Under the pieces are notes generated by a model, which was not told the DNA's origin, searched no databases, and saw nothing but the letters and a program-made list of their open reading frames with translations. 64,000 bases of DNA, from the NCBI GenBank assembly GCA_944321565.1, contig CALULT010000005.1, positions 20,592-84,591 of the forward strand. Direction: 5' to 3'. This DNA is from an uncultured Paraprevotella sp. GTDB lineage: Bacteria; Bacteroidota; Bacteroidia; Bacteroidales; Bacteroidaceae. Of this stretch, positions 54,512-63,880 are shown one piece after another. A program made the translations under genes and the position numbers. The first letter of the stretch is position 1, and each line of letters opens with the position of its first letter.

Positions 54512-55213
54512 TTACTTTTTTAACAGTCCAACAAGTTCTTCCACGCCTTCCGATGCCCCCTTCATCAAATGGCACACCCTCCCTCCGGAGTGGATTCCTG
54601 CCACCGGCTTGGGATCGATGACATAAATCGGCGCATGGGCAGGAACATAATTCAATAGACCCGCGGCAGGATAGACGTTGAGCGACGTGCCGATAACCAC
54701 GAACACGTCTGCCATCTTCGTGACCTCGACGGCCATCTCAATCATGGGAACCGGTTCGCCAAACCACACGATGAACGGCCGCAACGGGCTTCCGTCCGCG
54801 GCCTTGTCCTCCGTCTTCACTTCCCATTGGTCAGGACGCAACTCACGAATATACTTCGGGTTGTTCGGGTCGCGGCTCGATGTGACCTTCATCAACTCGC
54901 CATGCAGATGAATCACGTTCGTGCTTCCGGCCCGTTCATGCAGGTTATCCACGTTCTGCGTGATGACCGCCACCACGTAATCCTTCTCCATTTCGGCCAA
55001 CAACTCATGTCCACGGCAAGGCTTCACTTCCCCCAACTGGCGACGCCGCTCGTTATAAAACCGTGTGACCAATTCCGGGTTGCGGGCATATCCCTCCGGT
55101 GTGGCCACATCTTCCACGGGGTAGCGATCCCACAACCCGCCAGAATCCCGAAACGTGCTCAGCCCGCTTTCGGCAGACATGCCGGCTCCTGTCAAAACAA
55201 CAACTTTTTTCAT
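54512..55213 (-). CDS. Sir2-family NAD-dependent protein deacylase
   Basis: A 233-residue sirtuin. The NAD-binding GAGMSAESGLSTFRDSGGLW (residues 9-28), TQNVDNLHERAG and the catalytic HLHGEL are intact. The zinc-binding CxxC pairs of most sirtuins are missing: the segment after HLHGEL reads MKVTSSRDPNNPKY with no Cys. The YNERR segment near residue 55 gives a YxxR pattern seen in SIRT5-like desuccinylases, so removal of acidic acyl groups is possible. The ATG at 55213 was preferred over a GTG at 55222. Confidence 0.9.
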   Translation of the reverse strand: MKKVVVLTGAGMSAESGLSTFRDSGGLWDRYPVEDVATPEGYARNPELVTRFYNERRRQLGEVKPCRGHELLAEMEKDYVVAVITQNVDNLHERAGSTNVIHLHGELMKVTSSRDPNNPKYIRELRPDQWEVKTEDKAADGSPLRPFIVWFGEPVPMIEMAVEVTKMADVFVVIGTSLNVYPAAGLLNYVPAHAPIYVIDPKPVAGIHSGGRVCHLMKGASEGVEELVGLLKK

Positions 55214-55233
55214 CTCTTTCACTTTTTTACCTA

Positions 55234-55241
55234 CAAAAATA
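55234..55241 (-). promoter_or_regulatory. -7 box for the sirtuin gene
   Basis: The minus strand reads TATTTTTG (TAnnTTTG), 20 bases before the ATG at 55213. Confidence 0.4.
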
Positions 55242-55285
55242 CATAAAAAACACCATAAAACCCTCCCAAGGTCAAATAAATCAAC

Positions 55286-55293
55286 TAACTTTG
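55286..55293 (+). promoter_or_regulatory. -7 box for the FKBP operon
   Basis: TAACTTTG matches TAnnTTTG, 38 bases before the first FKBP ATG at 55332. No TTTG was found at 19-21 bp upstream. Confidence 0.5.
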
Positions 55294-55331
55294 CGCCTTT
55301 AGTAAGAATATTCTAAATAAAGCACAACAAA

Positions 55332-55937
55332 ATGGACAAAGTAAGCTACGCCTTGGGCTTAGGCATCGGGCAGCAACTGAAAAGCATGGGAGCCACAGAC
55401 CTCTGTATTGATGATTTCGCACAAGCCATCAAAGATGTCCTCGGCGGTAACGAACTGGTCGTGTCCCACCACGAGGCACAAGGCATCGTCACCAAATACT
55501 TCCAGGAAAAAGAAGCCGCGCTCAACAAAGAAAAAGAAGCAAAAGGCAAACAAGCCAAGATTGACGGCGAAAAGTTCCTCAAGGAAAACGCACAGAAAGA
55601 AGGCGTGGTGACCACGGCCTCGGGATTGCAGTACATGGTGCTCCGCGAAGGCGACGGGAAAAAACCGAAAGCCACGGACAAGGTGCGCTGCCACTATGAA
55701 GGCATGCTCATCGACGGCACCCTTTTCGACAGTAGCCTGCAACGCGGTGAACCGGCCGACTTCCCGCTCAACGGGGTGATAGCCGGATGGACAGAAGGCC
55801 TCCAGCTGATGAAGGAAGGTGCCAAGTACCGCTTCTTCATCCCCTACCTGTTGGGCTACGGTGCCGGCGGAGCAGGCAACTCCATCCCCCCCTACAGCAC
55901 ATTGATATTCGATGTGGAACTGATTAAAGTGCTATAA
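55332..55937 (+). CDS. FKBP-type peptidyl-prolyl isomerase, no signal peptide
   Basis: A 201-residue FKBP_N-FKBP_C protein. The N-terminal dimerisation part (VSYALGLGIGQQLKSMG) is followed by a charged helical linker (about 50-95) and the isomerase domain (about 100-201) with VRCHYEGMLIDGTLFDSS, FPLNGVIAGWTEGL and YSTLIFDVELI. Unlike the next two genes it has no signal peptide, so it is probably cytosolic. It catalyses cis-trans proline isomerisation. It is 30 bp upstream of the second FKBP gene, and the three form an operon. Confidence 0.93.
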   Translation: MDKVSYALGLGIGQQLKSMGATDLCIDDFAQAIKDVLGGNELVVSHHEAQGIVTKYFQEKEAALNKEKEAKGKQAKIDGEKFLKENAQKEGVVTTASGLQYMVLREGDGKKPKATDKVRCHYEGMLIDGTLFDSSLQRGEPADFPLNGVIAGWTEGLQLMKEGAKYRFFIPYLLGYGAGGAGNSIPPYSTLIFDVELIKVL

Positions 55938-55967
55938 CTTTTAAACTTTAATATTTTCAAAACAAAA

Positions 55968-56837
55968 ATGAAAAAGACAGCTTTTATCGCAGCCGCCGGA
56001 TTGGCTGCACTGATTGCTTCCTGTACGTCTTCCACTCCGAAGGCGAACATGAAAAACGACGTGGACTCCCTGAGCTACTCCATCGGCATGGCACAGACGC
56101 AAGGCCTGAAACCTTATTTGGTAAACCGCCTCGGAGTTGACACCACTTACCTTTCTGAATTCATCAAAGGCCTGAACGAAGGAGCCAACGCCGGAGATGA
56201 CAAGAAGAAAGTGGCTTACTACGCAGGCATCAACATCGGCCAGCAAATCAGCCAGCAGATGGTGAAAGGCATCAACTACGAAGTCTTCGGCAATGACTCC
56301 ACGCAGACCATCAGTCTGCAGAACTTCATGGCCGGCTTCATTTCTGGCGTGACGGGCAAGGATGGCGCTATGACGCTCGAACAGGCACAAGAAATTGCCA
56401 CTGAAATGATGAAGGAAGTGAAAGCCAAAAACCTCGAAAAGGCATACGGTGAAAACAAAGCCGCCGGTGAGAAATTCATGGCTGAAATCGCAAAGAAGCC
56501 CGGCATCAAGAAGCTGGACAACGGAGTGTATTACGAGGTAATCACAGAAGGTAAAGGTGAAATTCCCGCTGATACCAGCCGCGTGAAAGTGCACTACGAA
56601 GGCAAGCTCGTCAACGACACCGTGTTCGACAGCTCTTACCGCCGCAACACGCCGACCACGTTCCGTTGCAACCAAGTGATTCCGGGGTGGACTGAAGCCC
56701 TCACGCACATGCCCGTAGGTTCGACATGGATGGTTTACATCCCTCAGGAACAAGGATACGCCGAAAGGGAAGCCGGACTCATCAAACCGTTCTCTGCGCT
56801 GAAGTTCAAGATTGAGCTCCTGAGCATCGAAAAATAA
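55968..56837 (+). CDS. FKBP-type peptidyl-prolyl isomerase lipoprotein
   Basis: A 289-residue isomerase with a lipoprotein signal ending LIASC (modified Cys about residue 19). FKBP_N (about 35-150) includes [22 protein letters not shown] (about 175-289) has [34 protein letters not shown] and [11 protein letters not shown]. It is a periplasm-facing or outer-membrane folding factor. It is clearly a duplicate of the next gene, sharing the same domain order and the [18 protein letters not shown] segment. Confidence 0.94.
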   Translation: MKKTAFIAAAGLAALIASCTSSTPKANMKNDVDSLSYSIGMAQTQGLKPYLVNRLGVDTTYLSEFIKGLNEGANAGDDKKKVAYYAGINIGQQISQQMVKGINYEVFGNDSTQTISLQNFMAGFISGVTGKDGAMTLEQAQEIATEMMKEVKAKNLEKAYGENKAAGEKFMAEIAKKPGIKKLDNGVYYEVITEGKGEIPADTSRVKVHYEGKLVNDTVFDSSYRRNTPTTFRCNQVIPGWTEALTHMPVGSTWMVYIPQEQGYAEREAGLIKPFSALKFKIELLSIEK

Positions 56838-56847
56838 AACCGGAACA

Positions 56848-57747
56848 ATGAAAGGATTGAAATTCGCGGTTCTTTCATTGGCGCTTCTTGCATGTTTCGA
56901 CGGGGGCGCAAAAGTGAGAAAGAACAAAAAGGCCAAGAAAGCAGAAACGGCCAAGGTGGATACATGCTCCGTGGATACGTTCAGTTATGCCATGGGCATG
57001 GCCAACACCCAAGGGCTCAAACAGTATCTCACCAGCCGGATGAACGTGGACACGGCCTATATGGAAGACTTCATCAAGGGCTTCAACGCCACACTCTCGG
57101 AAGAAGAGCGCAAGAAACAGGAGGCTTACAGCGCAGGCCTGCAAATCCGACAACAGGTGGAAACACAAATCATCCCAGGACTTGACCGCCAAATAGCGGG
57201 CAACGATTCGGTGAAGATGCTCAACCGCACACTGTTTCTGGAAGGATTTGGAAAAATGCTGGCAGGAGAACCTACTGACATGACTTTGGCGAAGGCGGAA
57301 GAAATAGCCAAAAAACAGATGAAGTATTACAACGACACCAACATGGAACGCAAGTACGGGGAAAACCGCCGCGCAGGCGAAGCCTTCCTGAAAGCAAACG
57401 CCAAGAAAGACAGTGTACAAACGTTGCCTTCCGGCGTACAATACAAAGTGTTGGTGCAAGGTAAAGGCGAACTACCGACCGCCACTTCACGAGTAAAGGT
57501 GAACTACGAAGGCCGCCTGGTGGACGGCACGGTGTTTGACAGTTCTTACGAACGAAAGAAACCGGCCACATTCGGTTGCAACCAAGTCATCAAAGGATGG
57601 ACCGAGGCTCTCACGCACATGCCCGTAGGCTCCAAATGGGAAATCTATATCCCGCAGGAATTGGGCTATGGCTCGCGTGAGGCAGGAAAAATCAAACCTT
57701 TCTCCGCGCTCATCTTTACAGTGGAACTGTTGGAAATCGAAAAATAA
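56848..57747 (+). CDS. Exported FKBP-type peptidyl-prolyl isomerase
   Basis: A 299-residue paralogue of the preceding protein. The signal region [15 protein letters not shown] has a possible lipobox (LLAC) and is followed by a strongly basic stretch [17 protein letters not shown] contains [16 protein letters not shown] and FKBP_C has [20 protein letters not shown] and [14 protein letters not shown]. It starts 10 bp after the previous stop. A very strong terminator follows. Whether it is lipidated or cleaved is not certain. Confidence 0.92.
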   Translation: MKGLKFAVLSLALLACFDGGAKVRKNKKAKKAETAKVDTCSVDTFSYAMGMANTQGLKQYLTSRMNVDTAYMEDFIKGFNATLSEEERKKQEAYSAGLQIRQQVETQIIPGLDRQIAGNDSVKMLNRTLFLEGFGKMLAGEPTDMTLAKAEEIAKKQMKYYNDTNMERKYGENRRAGEAFLKANAKKDSVQTLPSGVQYKVLVQGKGELPTATSRVKVNYEGRLVDGTVFDSSYERKKPATFGCNQVIKGWTEALTHMPVGSKWEIYIPQELGYGSREAGKIKPFSALIFTVELLEIEK

Positions 57748-57768
57748 AGGCCCATTCGCTACCCAGCA

Positions 57769-57800
57769 AAAAGATGCCAAAGCTTTTGGCATCTTTTTTT
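57769..57800 (+). terminator. Terminator of the FKBP operon
   Basis: AAGATGCCAAA pairs with TTTGGCATCTT around a tiny loop, followed by a run of T residues ending at 57800; it lies 22 bases past the third FKBP stop. Confidence 0.92.
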
Positions 57801-57833
57801 GTTAAAACGCCATGCAGTTTGCGAAAAAACGGC

Positions 57834-57841
57834 TATATTTG
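57834..57841 (+). promoter_or_regulatory. -7 box for the Lrp-type regulator
   Basis: TATATTTG matches TAnnTTTG, 34 bases before the ATG at 57876 and just beyond the FKBP terminator. Confidence 0.5.
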
Positions 57842-57875
57842 CTTACACAATGTAAAACAAAGGAAGAAAAGGAAA

Positions 57876-58349
57876 ATGGAAAAGACAGACAATTTGGACA
57901 GAAAGATACTGGAAATCATTACAGCCAACGCCCGCGTTCCGTTCAAAGACGTGGCAGAGGTATGTGGCGTGTCGCGCGCGGCTATCCACCAACGTGTGCA
58001 ACGGCTCACGGATGCAGGTGTCATCATCGGCTCGGGCTATCATGTGGATCCCAAAACACTGGGGTATAGCACGTGCACCTATGTAGGCGTCATCCTCGAA
58101 CGCGGCTCTATGTACAAACGCGTGGTCGAAGAACTTCGCCGCATTCCCGAAGTTGTAGAATGCCACTTCACCACCGGCCCCTACACGATGCTTGTCAAGC
58201 TCTATGCCCGCGACAACGCCCACCTGATGGAACTGCTCAACAACAGGTTGCAGGAAATCAGTGGCGTCATCTCCACCGAAACACTCATCTCGCTCGAACA
58301 GAGCATCAACAAGGAAATTCCCATCACGGCCGAAAAAGAAGATAAATAA
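57876..58349 (+). CDS. Lrp/AsnC-family transcriptional regulator
   Basis: A 157-residue regulator. An N-terminal winged helix (LDRKILEIITANARVPFKDVAEVCGVSRAAIHQRV, in parts LDRKILEII and VSRAAIHQRVQRL) is followed by the RAM ligand-binding/oligomerisation domain (about 70-150) with TYVGVILERG and VECHFTTGPYTMLVKLYA. The start at 57876 is used because upstream in-frame sequence runs into the FKBP terminator. It precedes the dipeptidase fusion gene by 17 bp, so it may control that peptide/amino-acid catabolic gene; effector unknown. Confidence 0.92.
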   Translation: MEKTDNLDRKILEIITANARVPFKDVAEVCGVSRAAIHQRVQRLTDAGVIIGSGYHVDPKTLGYSTCTYVGVILERGSMYKRVVEELRRIPEVVECHFTTGPYTMLVKLYARDNAHLMELLNNRLQEISGVISTETLISLEQSINKEIPITAEKEDK

Positions 58350-58366
58350 GGAAAGAAACACACAGG

Positions 58367-60142
58367 ATGGAAACTGCAGGTTATTTCGATTGGCAGGCGG
58401 CTTACGGCCACATGCACGACAGCTTCCCGGCATACCACGAGCGACCTGTCATCGGCATCACAGGCAACTTCGGCGACAAGGGCTGCGAACTGGCCGAAGG
58501 ATATTATGCCTCAGTACTCGCCGCCGGAGCCGTGCCCGTGGTCATCCCGCCTTTCGAAGACAGGGACGCACTGGCCGCCACGCTGGAAACGGTGGACGGC
58601 TTGCTGCTCTCGGGCGGGGGTGACCTGAACCCGCTCTTTTTGGACGAAGAGCCAGTGCCCGAACTGCACGGCATCAATGCCCGCCGCGACCTGGCCGAAC
58701 TTTTACTCACGCGCCTGGCCTATGACCGGCAGATTCCCATCCTGGGCATTTGCCGCGGTGCCCAGGTGCTGGCCGCCGCTTTGGGCGGAAGCGTGTGCCA
58801 AGACATCGGTAACCGGACGACAGAAGGCCGGCCTCCCGTGAAGCACGACCAACAGCTGGATCGCGCTTGCGCCTCACACACCGTGAGGATAACCGGCGAC
58901 AGCCTCATCCTGCGCCCCCTGCTCGGCACGGAAACGATTCCCGTCAACTCGTTCCACCACCAAGCCGTGCGCAATCCCGGGCCGCACCTGCGCGTCTGTG
59001 CCACAGCGGCAGACGGTGTCATTGAAGCCGTGGAGTCGGCGGAACACAAGTCCATCTTGGGCGTACAATGGCATCCGGAATGTTTCATCCTGCGTGGCGA
59101 CGAGTGCATGATGCCCCTGTTCCGCTGGCTGGCCGGAGAAGCGGACTCCTTCCGCCGCGCCAAAGCGTTGCACCAACGTATCCTGACGCTCGACAGCCAC
59201 TGCGACACTCCGATGTGGTTTCCGAAAGGCATCCGTTTCGACCGACGCGACCCCAATGTGCTCGTTGACCTGCACAAAATGACCGAAGGACGGCTGGACG
59301 CCGTCATCATGGCAGCCTACCTCGAACAGCGGGAACGCACCGACGAAGCTTTCCTGGCCGCCACGGCCAAGGCCGACCGCATCCTGACACAAATCGAAGA
59401 AATGGCGGCAGCCAACTGCACGGCCATGGACATCGCCTATACGCCAGCCGACCTCCCTCGCCTGAAACGCGACGGGAAAAAAGCTGTCATGCTGGCCATC
59501 GAGAACGGCTATGCCATCGGAAAGGACTTGTCCCTCCTCAGGCACTTCCGCGACAGGGGCATCGTCTATATGACCTTGTGCCACAACGGCGACAACGACA
59601 TCTGCGACTCGGCACGCGGACAAGGCGAACACGGCGGGCTGAGCGCGTTCGGGCGCGAGGTGGTGCGCGAAATGAACCGGCTAGGACTGATGGTGGACCT
59701 CTCCCACGCGGCGGAAAGCAGCTTTTACGATGCGTTGGAGCTGAGTGACGCCCCCATCGTCTGCTCCCATTCCTCGTGCCGCGCCCTGTGCGACGTGCCG
59801 CGCAACCTCTCGGACGACCAGCTGAAAGCATTGGCAAAGAAAGGAGGAGTGGCACAAGTGACGCTCTACAAAGGCTTCCTGCGCAAGGACGGAGAAGCCA
59901 CCATCCTCGATGCCATTGAACATTTGAACCACATGGTGAACATCATGGGCGTGGAACACGTGGGCATCGGCACCGACTTTGATGGCGACGGCGGCATCCC
60001 CGGCTGTGCCTCGGCATCCGAAGCCATCAACTTCACCCGCCGCCTGATGTCCGAACGATACAGCGAAGCGGACATCGCCGGAATCTGGGGCGGGAACTTC
60101 CTGCGCGTCATGCAGGCCGTACAAGACAAACGACAAACATAA
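58367..60142 (+). CDS. Class I glutamine amidotransferase-like (PuuD type) and M19 dipeptidase fusion
   Basis: A 591-residue two-domain enzyme. Residues about 22-260 are a gamma-glutamyl hydrolase-like class I amidotransferase: VIGITGNFGDKG, LLLSGGGDLNPLF, nucleophile Cys in GICRGAQVLAAALGG (about residue 127) and HPE in QWHPECF. Residues about 275-591 are an M19 membrane-dipeptidase-like barrel: DSHCDTPMW (zinc His-x-Asp), AIENGYAIGKDL, LCHNGDNDICDS, VDLSHAAESS, SHSSCRALCDVPRNL and GTDFDGDGG. There is no signal peptide, so it acts in the cytosol. It could first free an amide or gamma-glutamyl group and then split the dipeptide. Overlaps no other gene; 9 bp to the next. Confidence 0.9.
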   Translation: METAGYFDWQAAYGHMHDSFPAYHERPVIGITGNFGDKGCELAEGYYASVLAAGAVPVVIPPFEDRDALAATLETVDGLLLSGGGDLNPLFLDEEPVPELHGINARRDLAELLLTRLAYDRQIPILGICRGAQVLAAALGGSVCQDIGNRTTEGRPPVKHDQQLDRACASHTVRITGDSLILRPLLGTETIPVNSFHHQAVRNPGPHLRVCATAADGVIEAVESAEHKSILGVQWHPECFILRGDECMMPLFRWLAGEADSFRRAKALHQRILTLDSHCDTPMWFPKGIRFDRRDPNVLVDLHKMTEGRLDAVIMAAYLEQRERTDEAFLAATAKADRILTQIEEMAAANCTAMDIAYTPADLPRLKRDGKKAVMLAIENGYAIGKDLSLLRHFRDRGIVYMTLCHNGDNDICDSARGQGEHGGLSAFGREVVREMNRLGLMVDLSHAAESSFYDALELSDAPIVCSHSSCRALCDVPRNLSDDQLKALAKKGGVAQVTLYKGFLRKDGEATILDAIEHLNHMVNIMGVEHVGIGTDFDGDGGIPGCASASEAINFTRRLMSERYSEADIAGIWGGNFLRVMQAVQDKRQT

Positions 60143-60151
60143 CATACATCC

Positions 60152-61171
60152 ATGAAGAAAACAGTCATACCCTTCCGATGGGAAGCCGCCGCGTTCGGCT
60201 TCCTCCTGATGCTTTGCGCGGCATGCGGGAACAAGACCCGCAGCGAGGCAAACGGGAACGACACCATCCCCATGGCCGCCGCCCCGGACTTCAACGCCGA
60301 CAGCGCATACCAATATACTGCGGCGCAATGCGCCTTCGGCCCGCGTGTGCCCAACACGGAAGCACACCGCCTCTGCGGCGACTACATCGCCGGAAAGTTC
60401 AAAAGTTTCGGCGCGGCCGTCACCGAACAGAAGGCCGACTTGCGCGCCTTTGACGGCACCATCCTGAAAGCGCGCAACATCATTGCATCCTATAATCCGG
60501 AAGCCGAAGCCCGCATCCTCGTCTGCGCCCATTGGGACAGCCGCCCGTGGGCCGACAACGACCCCGACGAAGCCAATTGGGAAAAACCCGTGTTGGCGGC
60601 CAACGACGGAGCCAGCGGGGTGGCCGTCATGCTTGAGATGGCACGGCTCATCCAGCTTTCCCCCATTAATAATATAGGTATAGACTTCATCTGCTTCGAC
60701 GCGGAAGACTACGGCATCCCGCAATGGTCGGAAGAAGCCGGTTCGGATGCCACGTCGTGGTGTCTTGGATCGCAACATTGGGCGGCCAACCCGCACGTCT
60801 ATGGCTACCGCGCCCGCTTCGGCATCCTGCTCGACATGGTGGGCGGACAAGGCAACACGTTCTCCAAGGAAGGCTACTCGCGGCAATATGCCTCACAGGT
60901 GGTGGAACTCGTGTGGCAAACGGCGGCACAAACCGGCTACGGCCAGTTCTTCCCCGACCGCGACGGCGGCTACGTCACCGACGACCACGTGCCGGTAAAC
61001 CAAATTGCCCAAATCCCCTGCATTGACATCATCCCCTATTTCACCGACGGCGCGTCGGGCTTCGGCCCCACGTGGCACACCGTGGACGACAACATGGAGC
61101 ACATCGACCGGCAGGTGCTGGAAGCCGTGGGGCAAACCGTGCTCCAAGTGATTTACAACGAAAACGAATGA
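60152..61171 (+). CDS. Glutaminyl-peptide cyclotransferase-like M28 lipoprotein
   Basis: A 339-residue M28-fold zinc protein with an N-terminal lipoprotein-like signal (LLMLCAACGN). Zinc and catalytic motifs are AHWDSRPWAD (about 126-135), ANDGASGVAV (Asp), FDAEDYG and TWHTVDDN (His). These agree with the animal-type glutaminyl cyclases described in Porphyromonas and Prevotella, which make N-terminal pyroglutamate on exported proteins after signal-peptide cleavage. Its stop TGA overlaps the start ATG of the SufE gene (ATGA). Confidence 0.87.
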   Translation: MKKTVIPFRWEAAAFGFLLMLCAACGNKTRSEANGNDTIPMAAAPDFNADSAYQYTAAQCAFGPRVPNTEAHRLCGDYIAGKFKSFGAAVTEQKADLRAFDGTILKARNIIASYNPEAEARILVCAHWDSRPWADNDPDEANWEKPVLAANDGASGVAVMLEMARLIQLSPINNIGIDFICFDAEDYGIPQWSEEAGSDATSWCLGSQHWAANPHVYGYRARFGILLDMVGGQGNTFSKEGYSRQYASQVVELVWQTAAQTGYGQFFPDRDGGYVTDDHVPVNQIAQIPCIDIIPYFTDGASGFGPTWHTVDDNMEHIDRQVLEAVGQTVLQVIYNENE

Positions 61172-61623
61172 AAATGGAAACCATAAACGAACTGCAAGAC
61201 GAAGTCATTGAAGAATTCAGCGACTTCGACGACTGGATGGACAAATACCAACTGCTCATCGACCTGGGCGGCGAACAAGAACCGCTTCCCGAGGAATACA
61301 AGACCGACGCGAACCTGATTGACGGTTGCCAAAGCCGCGTGTGGCTCCAGGCCGACTACGCCGACGGCATCCTGACGTTCCGCGCCGAGAGCGACGCCCT
61401 CATCGTAAAGGGCATCGTGGCCTTGCTCGTCCGGGTGCTCAGCGGGCACACGCCGCAGGAAATCCTCGATGCCGACCTCTACTTCATCGACCGCATCGGC
61501 CTGAAGGAACACCTCTCGCCCACGCGCAGCAACGGCCTGCTGGCCATGCTCAAACAGATGAAGATGTATGCCCTGGCCTTCAAGGCCAAGGAAGAAAGCC
61601 ATCAGGCCAGTCTGCCTGATTAA
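61168..61623 (+). CDS. SufE-family cysteine desulfurase accessory protein
   Basis: A 151-residue SufE-fold protein. Key segments are FSDFDDWMDKYQLLIDLG near the N-terminus and the sulfur-accepting Cys in LIDGCQSRVWL (about residue 51), then RIGLKEHLSPTRSNGL. It accepts sulfur from a SufS-type desulfurase for iron-sulfur cluster assembly; no other suf genes are nearby. Start at 61168 overlaps the upstream stop by the ATGA arrangement, implying translational coupling with the glutaminyl cyclase gene; an ATG at 61174 is the alternative. Confidence 0.9.
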   Translation: MKMETINELQDEVIEEFSDFDDWMDKYQLLIDLGGEQEPLPEEYKTDANLIDGCQSRVWLQADYADGILTFRAESDALIVKGIVALLVRVLSGHTPQEILDADLYFIDRIGLKEHLSPTRSNGLLAMLKQMKMYALAFKAKEESHQASLPD

Positions 61624-61651
61624 CCTTATTGCCTAATCAAACAACCTAACC

Positions 61652-63721
61652 ATGCGAAAAACAAACTTCTTTCTCATGGCCTGCCTTTGTTTGGCCATGC
61701 CGTCCGGAGCCGACAACCTCCCGCAAGCGTTGCGGGGCAACTGGTTCTCCACCGACGGACAAGACACTTGGCGTTGTGGATTCTACGACAGCCTCGCCAT
61801 CATCGACAACGGATTCTACCGCTACACGGCCATCCGGGAAACGCAGGACAAGACCGTGCTCACCTTGGAAAGCGAAACGGGCAAGAGCCTGCTGCTCACC
61901 CTTTCGCTACGCAAGGACAGCACGTTGCGACTGGCTGCAGACAGCGACCGGCATGAAATCCTGGGCCGCAAGCCTCAGCTGCGTCCCGGCATCGTGCCGG
62001 CCGACACGGCGGATTTCGACGAAGCCACTTTTTTCCGCACCGACACCGCCGTCGTGCAGGGCTTCATCGATGGCTACGGGCCTCAGGCGGGATTCTCCAA
62101 CTTCCTGCTGCAACTGGAAGACCACTTCCTCCCCTCGGGCATGAACCAATGCCCCGTGCTTGCGGAAGTGGAACCGGACGGGCGTTTCCGCGCCGAAGTC
62201 CCCCTGACGCATCCCGTGATGGGCATGATAATCATCCACGACGAAAGCATGGTGCCGTTCTACGTGGAGCCGGGCGACACGCTCACCCTCTACCTCGACT
62301 GGGGACGCAGGACGCAATATGAGTGGAACCTGCAACGGGGCAACCTCATGGCCATGGGGCGGAACGCCCGGACGCTGACAGACTTCGCGGCATCCAACCC
62401 CCTCGACCTTTCCGGCAGCAGGGCTTTGATGCAGGCCGCCCAAACGATGTCGCCCGAAGAGTTCCTCCCGAAACAGCTGGAGTGGCTTTCGGCCGAACTG
62501 CACAGCCTGGACTCCGCTTTCGTCATCCGCCCCGTCACCCCGAAAGCCGCCGCATTGATGCGCAACCATGTGCGGCTCAGCGCGGGCAACAACCTGTTCA
62601 ACCTGACCGGCATCCCCGGGAAAAAGCCCAATACCGGGGACTACTACCGTTTCCTGCACGAAATGCCGATGGACGACATCACGGCTGCGGCCTGCCCGAC
62701 ATTCGAAACGTTCATCAACCGCTTGGAATTTGCCTATGTGTTCAACAAGATGCCCACGCTGAAAGGGTTCGTCCATCCACTCTCGCTGCTGTCGGTCATG
62801 CAGGACATGGGCATCACGCCCGACGAAACCGACCTGCCCGTGCTGCGTGAAATGGACAGGCGGGCAGGACACTACAATTTTTGGACTTCGGAAGAACTGG
62901 CCCGACATCTCAAGGATACCCAGACACTGGAAAAGAAATATCCCGAGGCCAGCAAAATGTGGGAAGAAAAGATCACCAATACCCCTGTGCCCGAAGAAGA
63001 GACCAACCCGGAAGGCATCGAATGGAGGGTTCTCAATAAGATGGTGCAAACCTACCGAACCATCAGCGACTCGATTGCAGCCAGTTGCGGCCTGCGCCAC
63101 TCTTTCGCCGAGAACCTGATGTGGGTACGCAAGTGTGACAGCTACCTTTCCTTCTTGAAAGACCGCGAAACAGCCCTGCGTTTCGGCGTGGTGCTCACGC
63201 AGGACATGCAACGCCCGCTACGCCTCACCCGCCTGGTGTTCGACGAAATCGAACGCGTCCATCCCAGCCGTCCGGTACAAACCGCCAACGACGGAGCTTA
63301 CGAATTGGCGGAGGGAGAGGAAGCCGACGTGTTCCGCCGCCTCATCGCCCCGTGCAAAGGGAAATATGTGCTGGTGGACTTCTGGGCCAGCTGGTGCGGT
63401 CCCTGCCGGAAAGGCATCGAAGAAAGCCGGGAACTGCGGGCAAAATACGCCGACAGCCCCGACATCGACTTCGTGTTCGTCACGGGCGACATCGACACGC
63501 CGCAACCATTCTACGACGACTTCACGGCCAAGCACCTGCAAGGCGAACTGTCCTACCGCATCTCGGACGACGACTTCAACCGCCTGCAGCGTCTTTTCCA
63601 CTTCACCGCCGTTCCCCGCTATGTCCTCGTGGACCGCGAAGGACGCATCCTCAACGACAACCATAGCGGTTACATCGGCTTCGAGTCCATGCTCAATGCA
63701 CTCTTGGAACGGAAAATTTGA
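61652..63721 (+). CDS. Exported TlpA-like thioredoxin-fold protein
   Basis: A 689-residue protein with a signal peptide (MRKTNFFLMACLCLAMPSGA; a lipobox-like CLC is present but not clear). The C-terminal domain (about 565-689) is a TlpA/ResA-like thioredoxin fold with FWASWCGPCRKG (Cys582 and Cys585) and the cis-Pro region TAVPRYVLVD. Residues about 125-240 resemble a DUF4369-like beta domain (VQGFIDGYGP...PFYVEPGDTLTLYL), and a long helical middle follows. This layout is common in Bacteroidales exported thiol-disulfide proteins. It probably reduces periplasmic disulfides; substrate unknown. It starts 28 bp after sufE. Confidence 0.88.
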   Translation: MRKTNFFLMACLCLAMPSGADNLPQALRGNWFSTDGQDTWRCGFYDSLAIIDNGFYRYTAIRETQDKTVLTLESETGKSLLLTLSLRKDSTLRLAADSDRHEILGRKPQLRPGIVPADTADFDEATFFRTDTAVVQGFIDGYGPQAGFSNFLLQLEDHFLPSGMNQCPVLAEVEPDGRFRAEVPLTHPVMGMIIIHDESMVPFYVEPGDTLTLYLDWGRRTQYEWNLQRGNLMAMGRNARTLTDFAASNPLDLSGSRALMQAAQTMSPEEFLPKQLEWLSAELHSLDSAFVIRPVTPKAAALMRNHVRLSAGNNLFNLTGIPGKKPNTGDYYRFLHEMPMDDITAAACPTFETFINRLEFAYVFNKMPTLKGFVHPLSLLSVMQDMGITPDETDLPVLREMDRRAGHYNFWTSEELARHLKDTQTLEKKYPEASKMWEEKITNTPVPEEETNPEGIEWRVLNKMVQTYRTISDSIAASCGLRHSFAENLMWVRKCDSYLSFLKDRETALRFGVVLTQDMQRPLRLTRLVFDEIERVHPSRPVQTANDGAYELAEGEEADVFRRLIAPCKGKYVLVDFWASWCGPCRKGIEESRELRAKYADSPDIDFVFVTGDIDTPQPFYDDFTAKHLQGELSYRISDDDFNRLQRLFHFTAVPRYVLVDREGRILNDNHSGYIGFESMLNALLERKI

Positions 63722-63766
63722 TTGCTTCACATAAGCGTTTCCTCCATCAAAAAGTCTTATTTCCTC

Positions 63767-63810
63767 CCCCAAGCATTGTCAAATAGCGGACTATCCGACA
63801 ATGCTTGGGG
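63767..63810. repeat. Long perfect palindrome after the TlpA-like gene
   Basis: CCCCAAGCATTGTC (63767-63780) pairs with GACAATGCTTGGGG (63797-63810), a 14-bp perfect stem, with a further short CGGA/TCCG pairing inside. No T tract follows on either strand, so it is an atypical terminator or the end of a mobile element. A small palindrome ACTAG...CTAGT follows at about 63816-63832. Confidence 0.55.
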
Positions 63811-63880
63811 ACAAAACTAGCTTGAAACTAGTCCCGAAGCATCACATGATAAATTCAAAACAGCTTCTTAGACAAGAAGC

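Noticed and set aside
57774-57875. Longer N-terminus for the Lrp-type regulator
   Set aside because: This stretch lies in and just after the FKBP terminator and carries the regulator's own -7 box; the family N-terminus begins at 57876.
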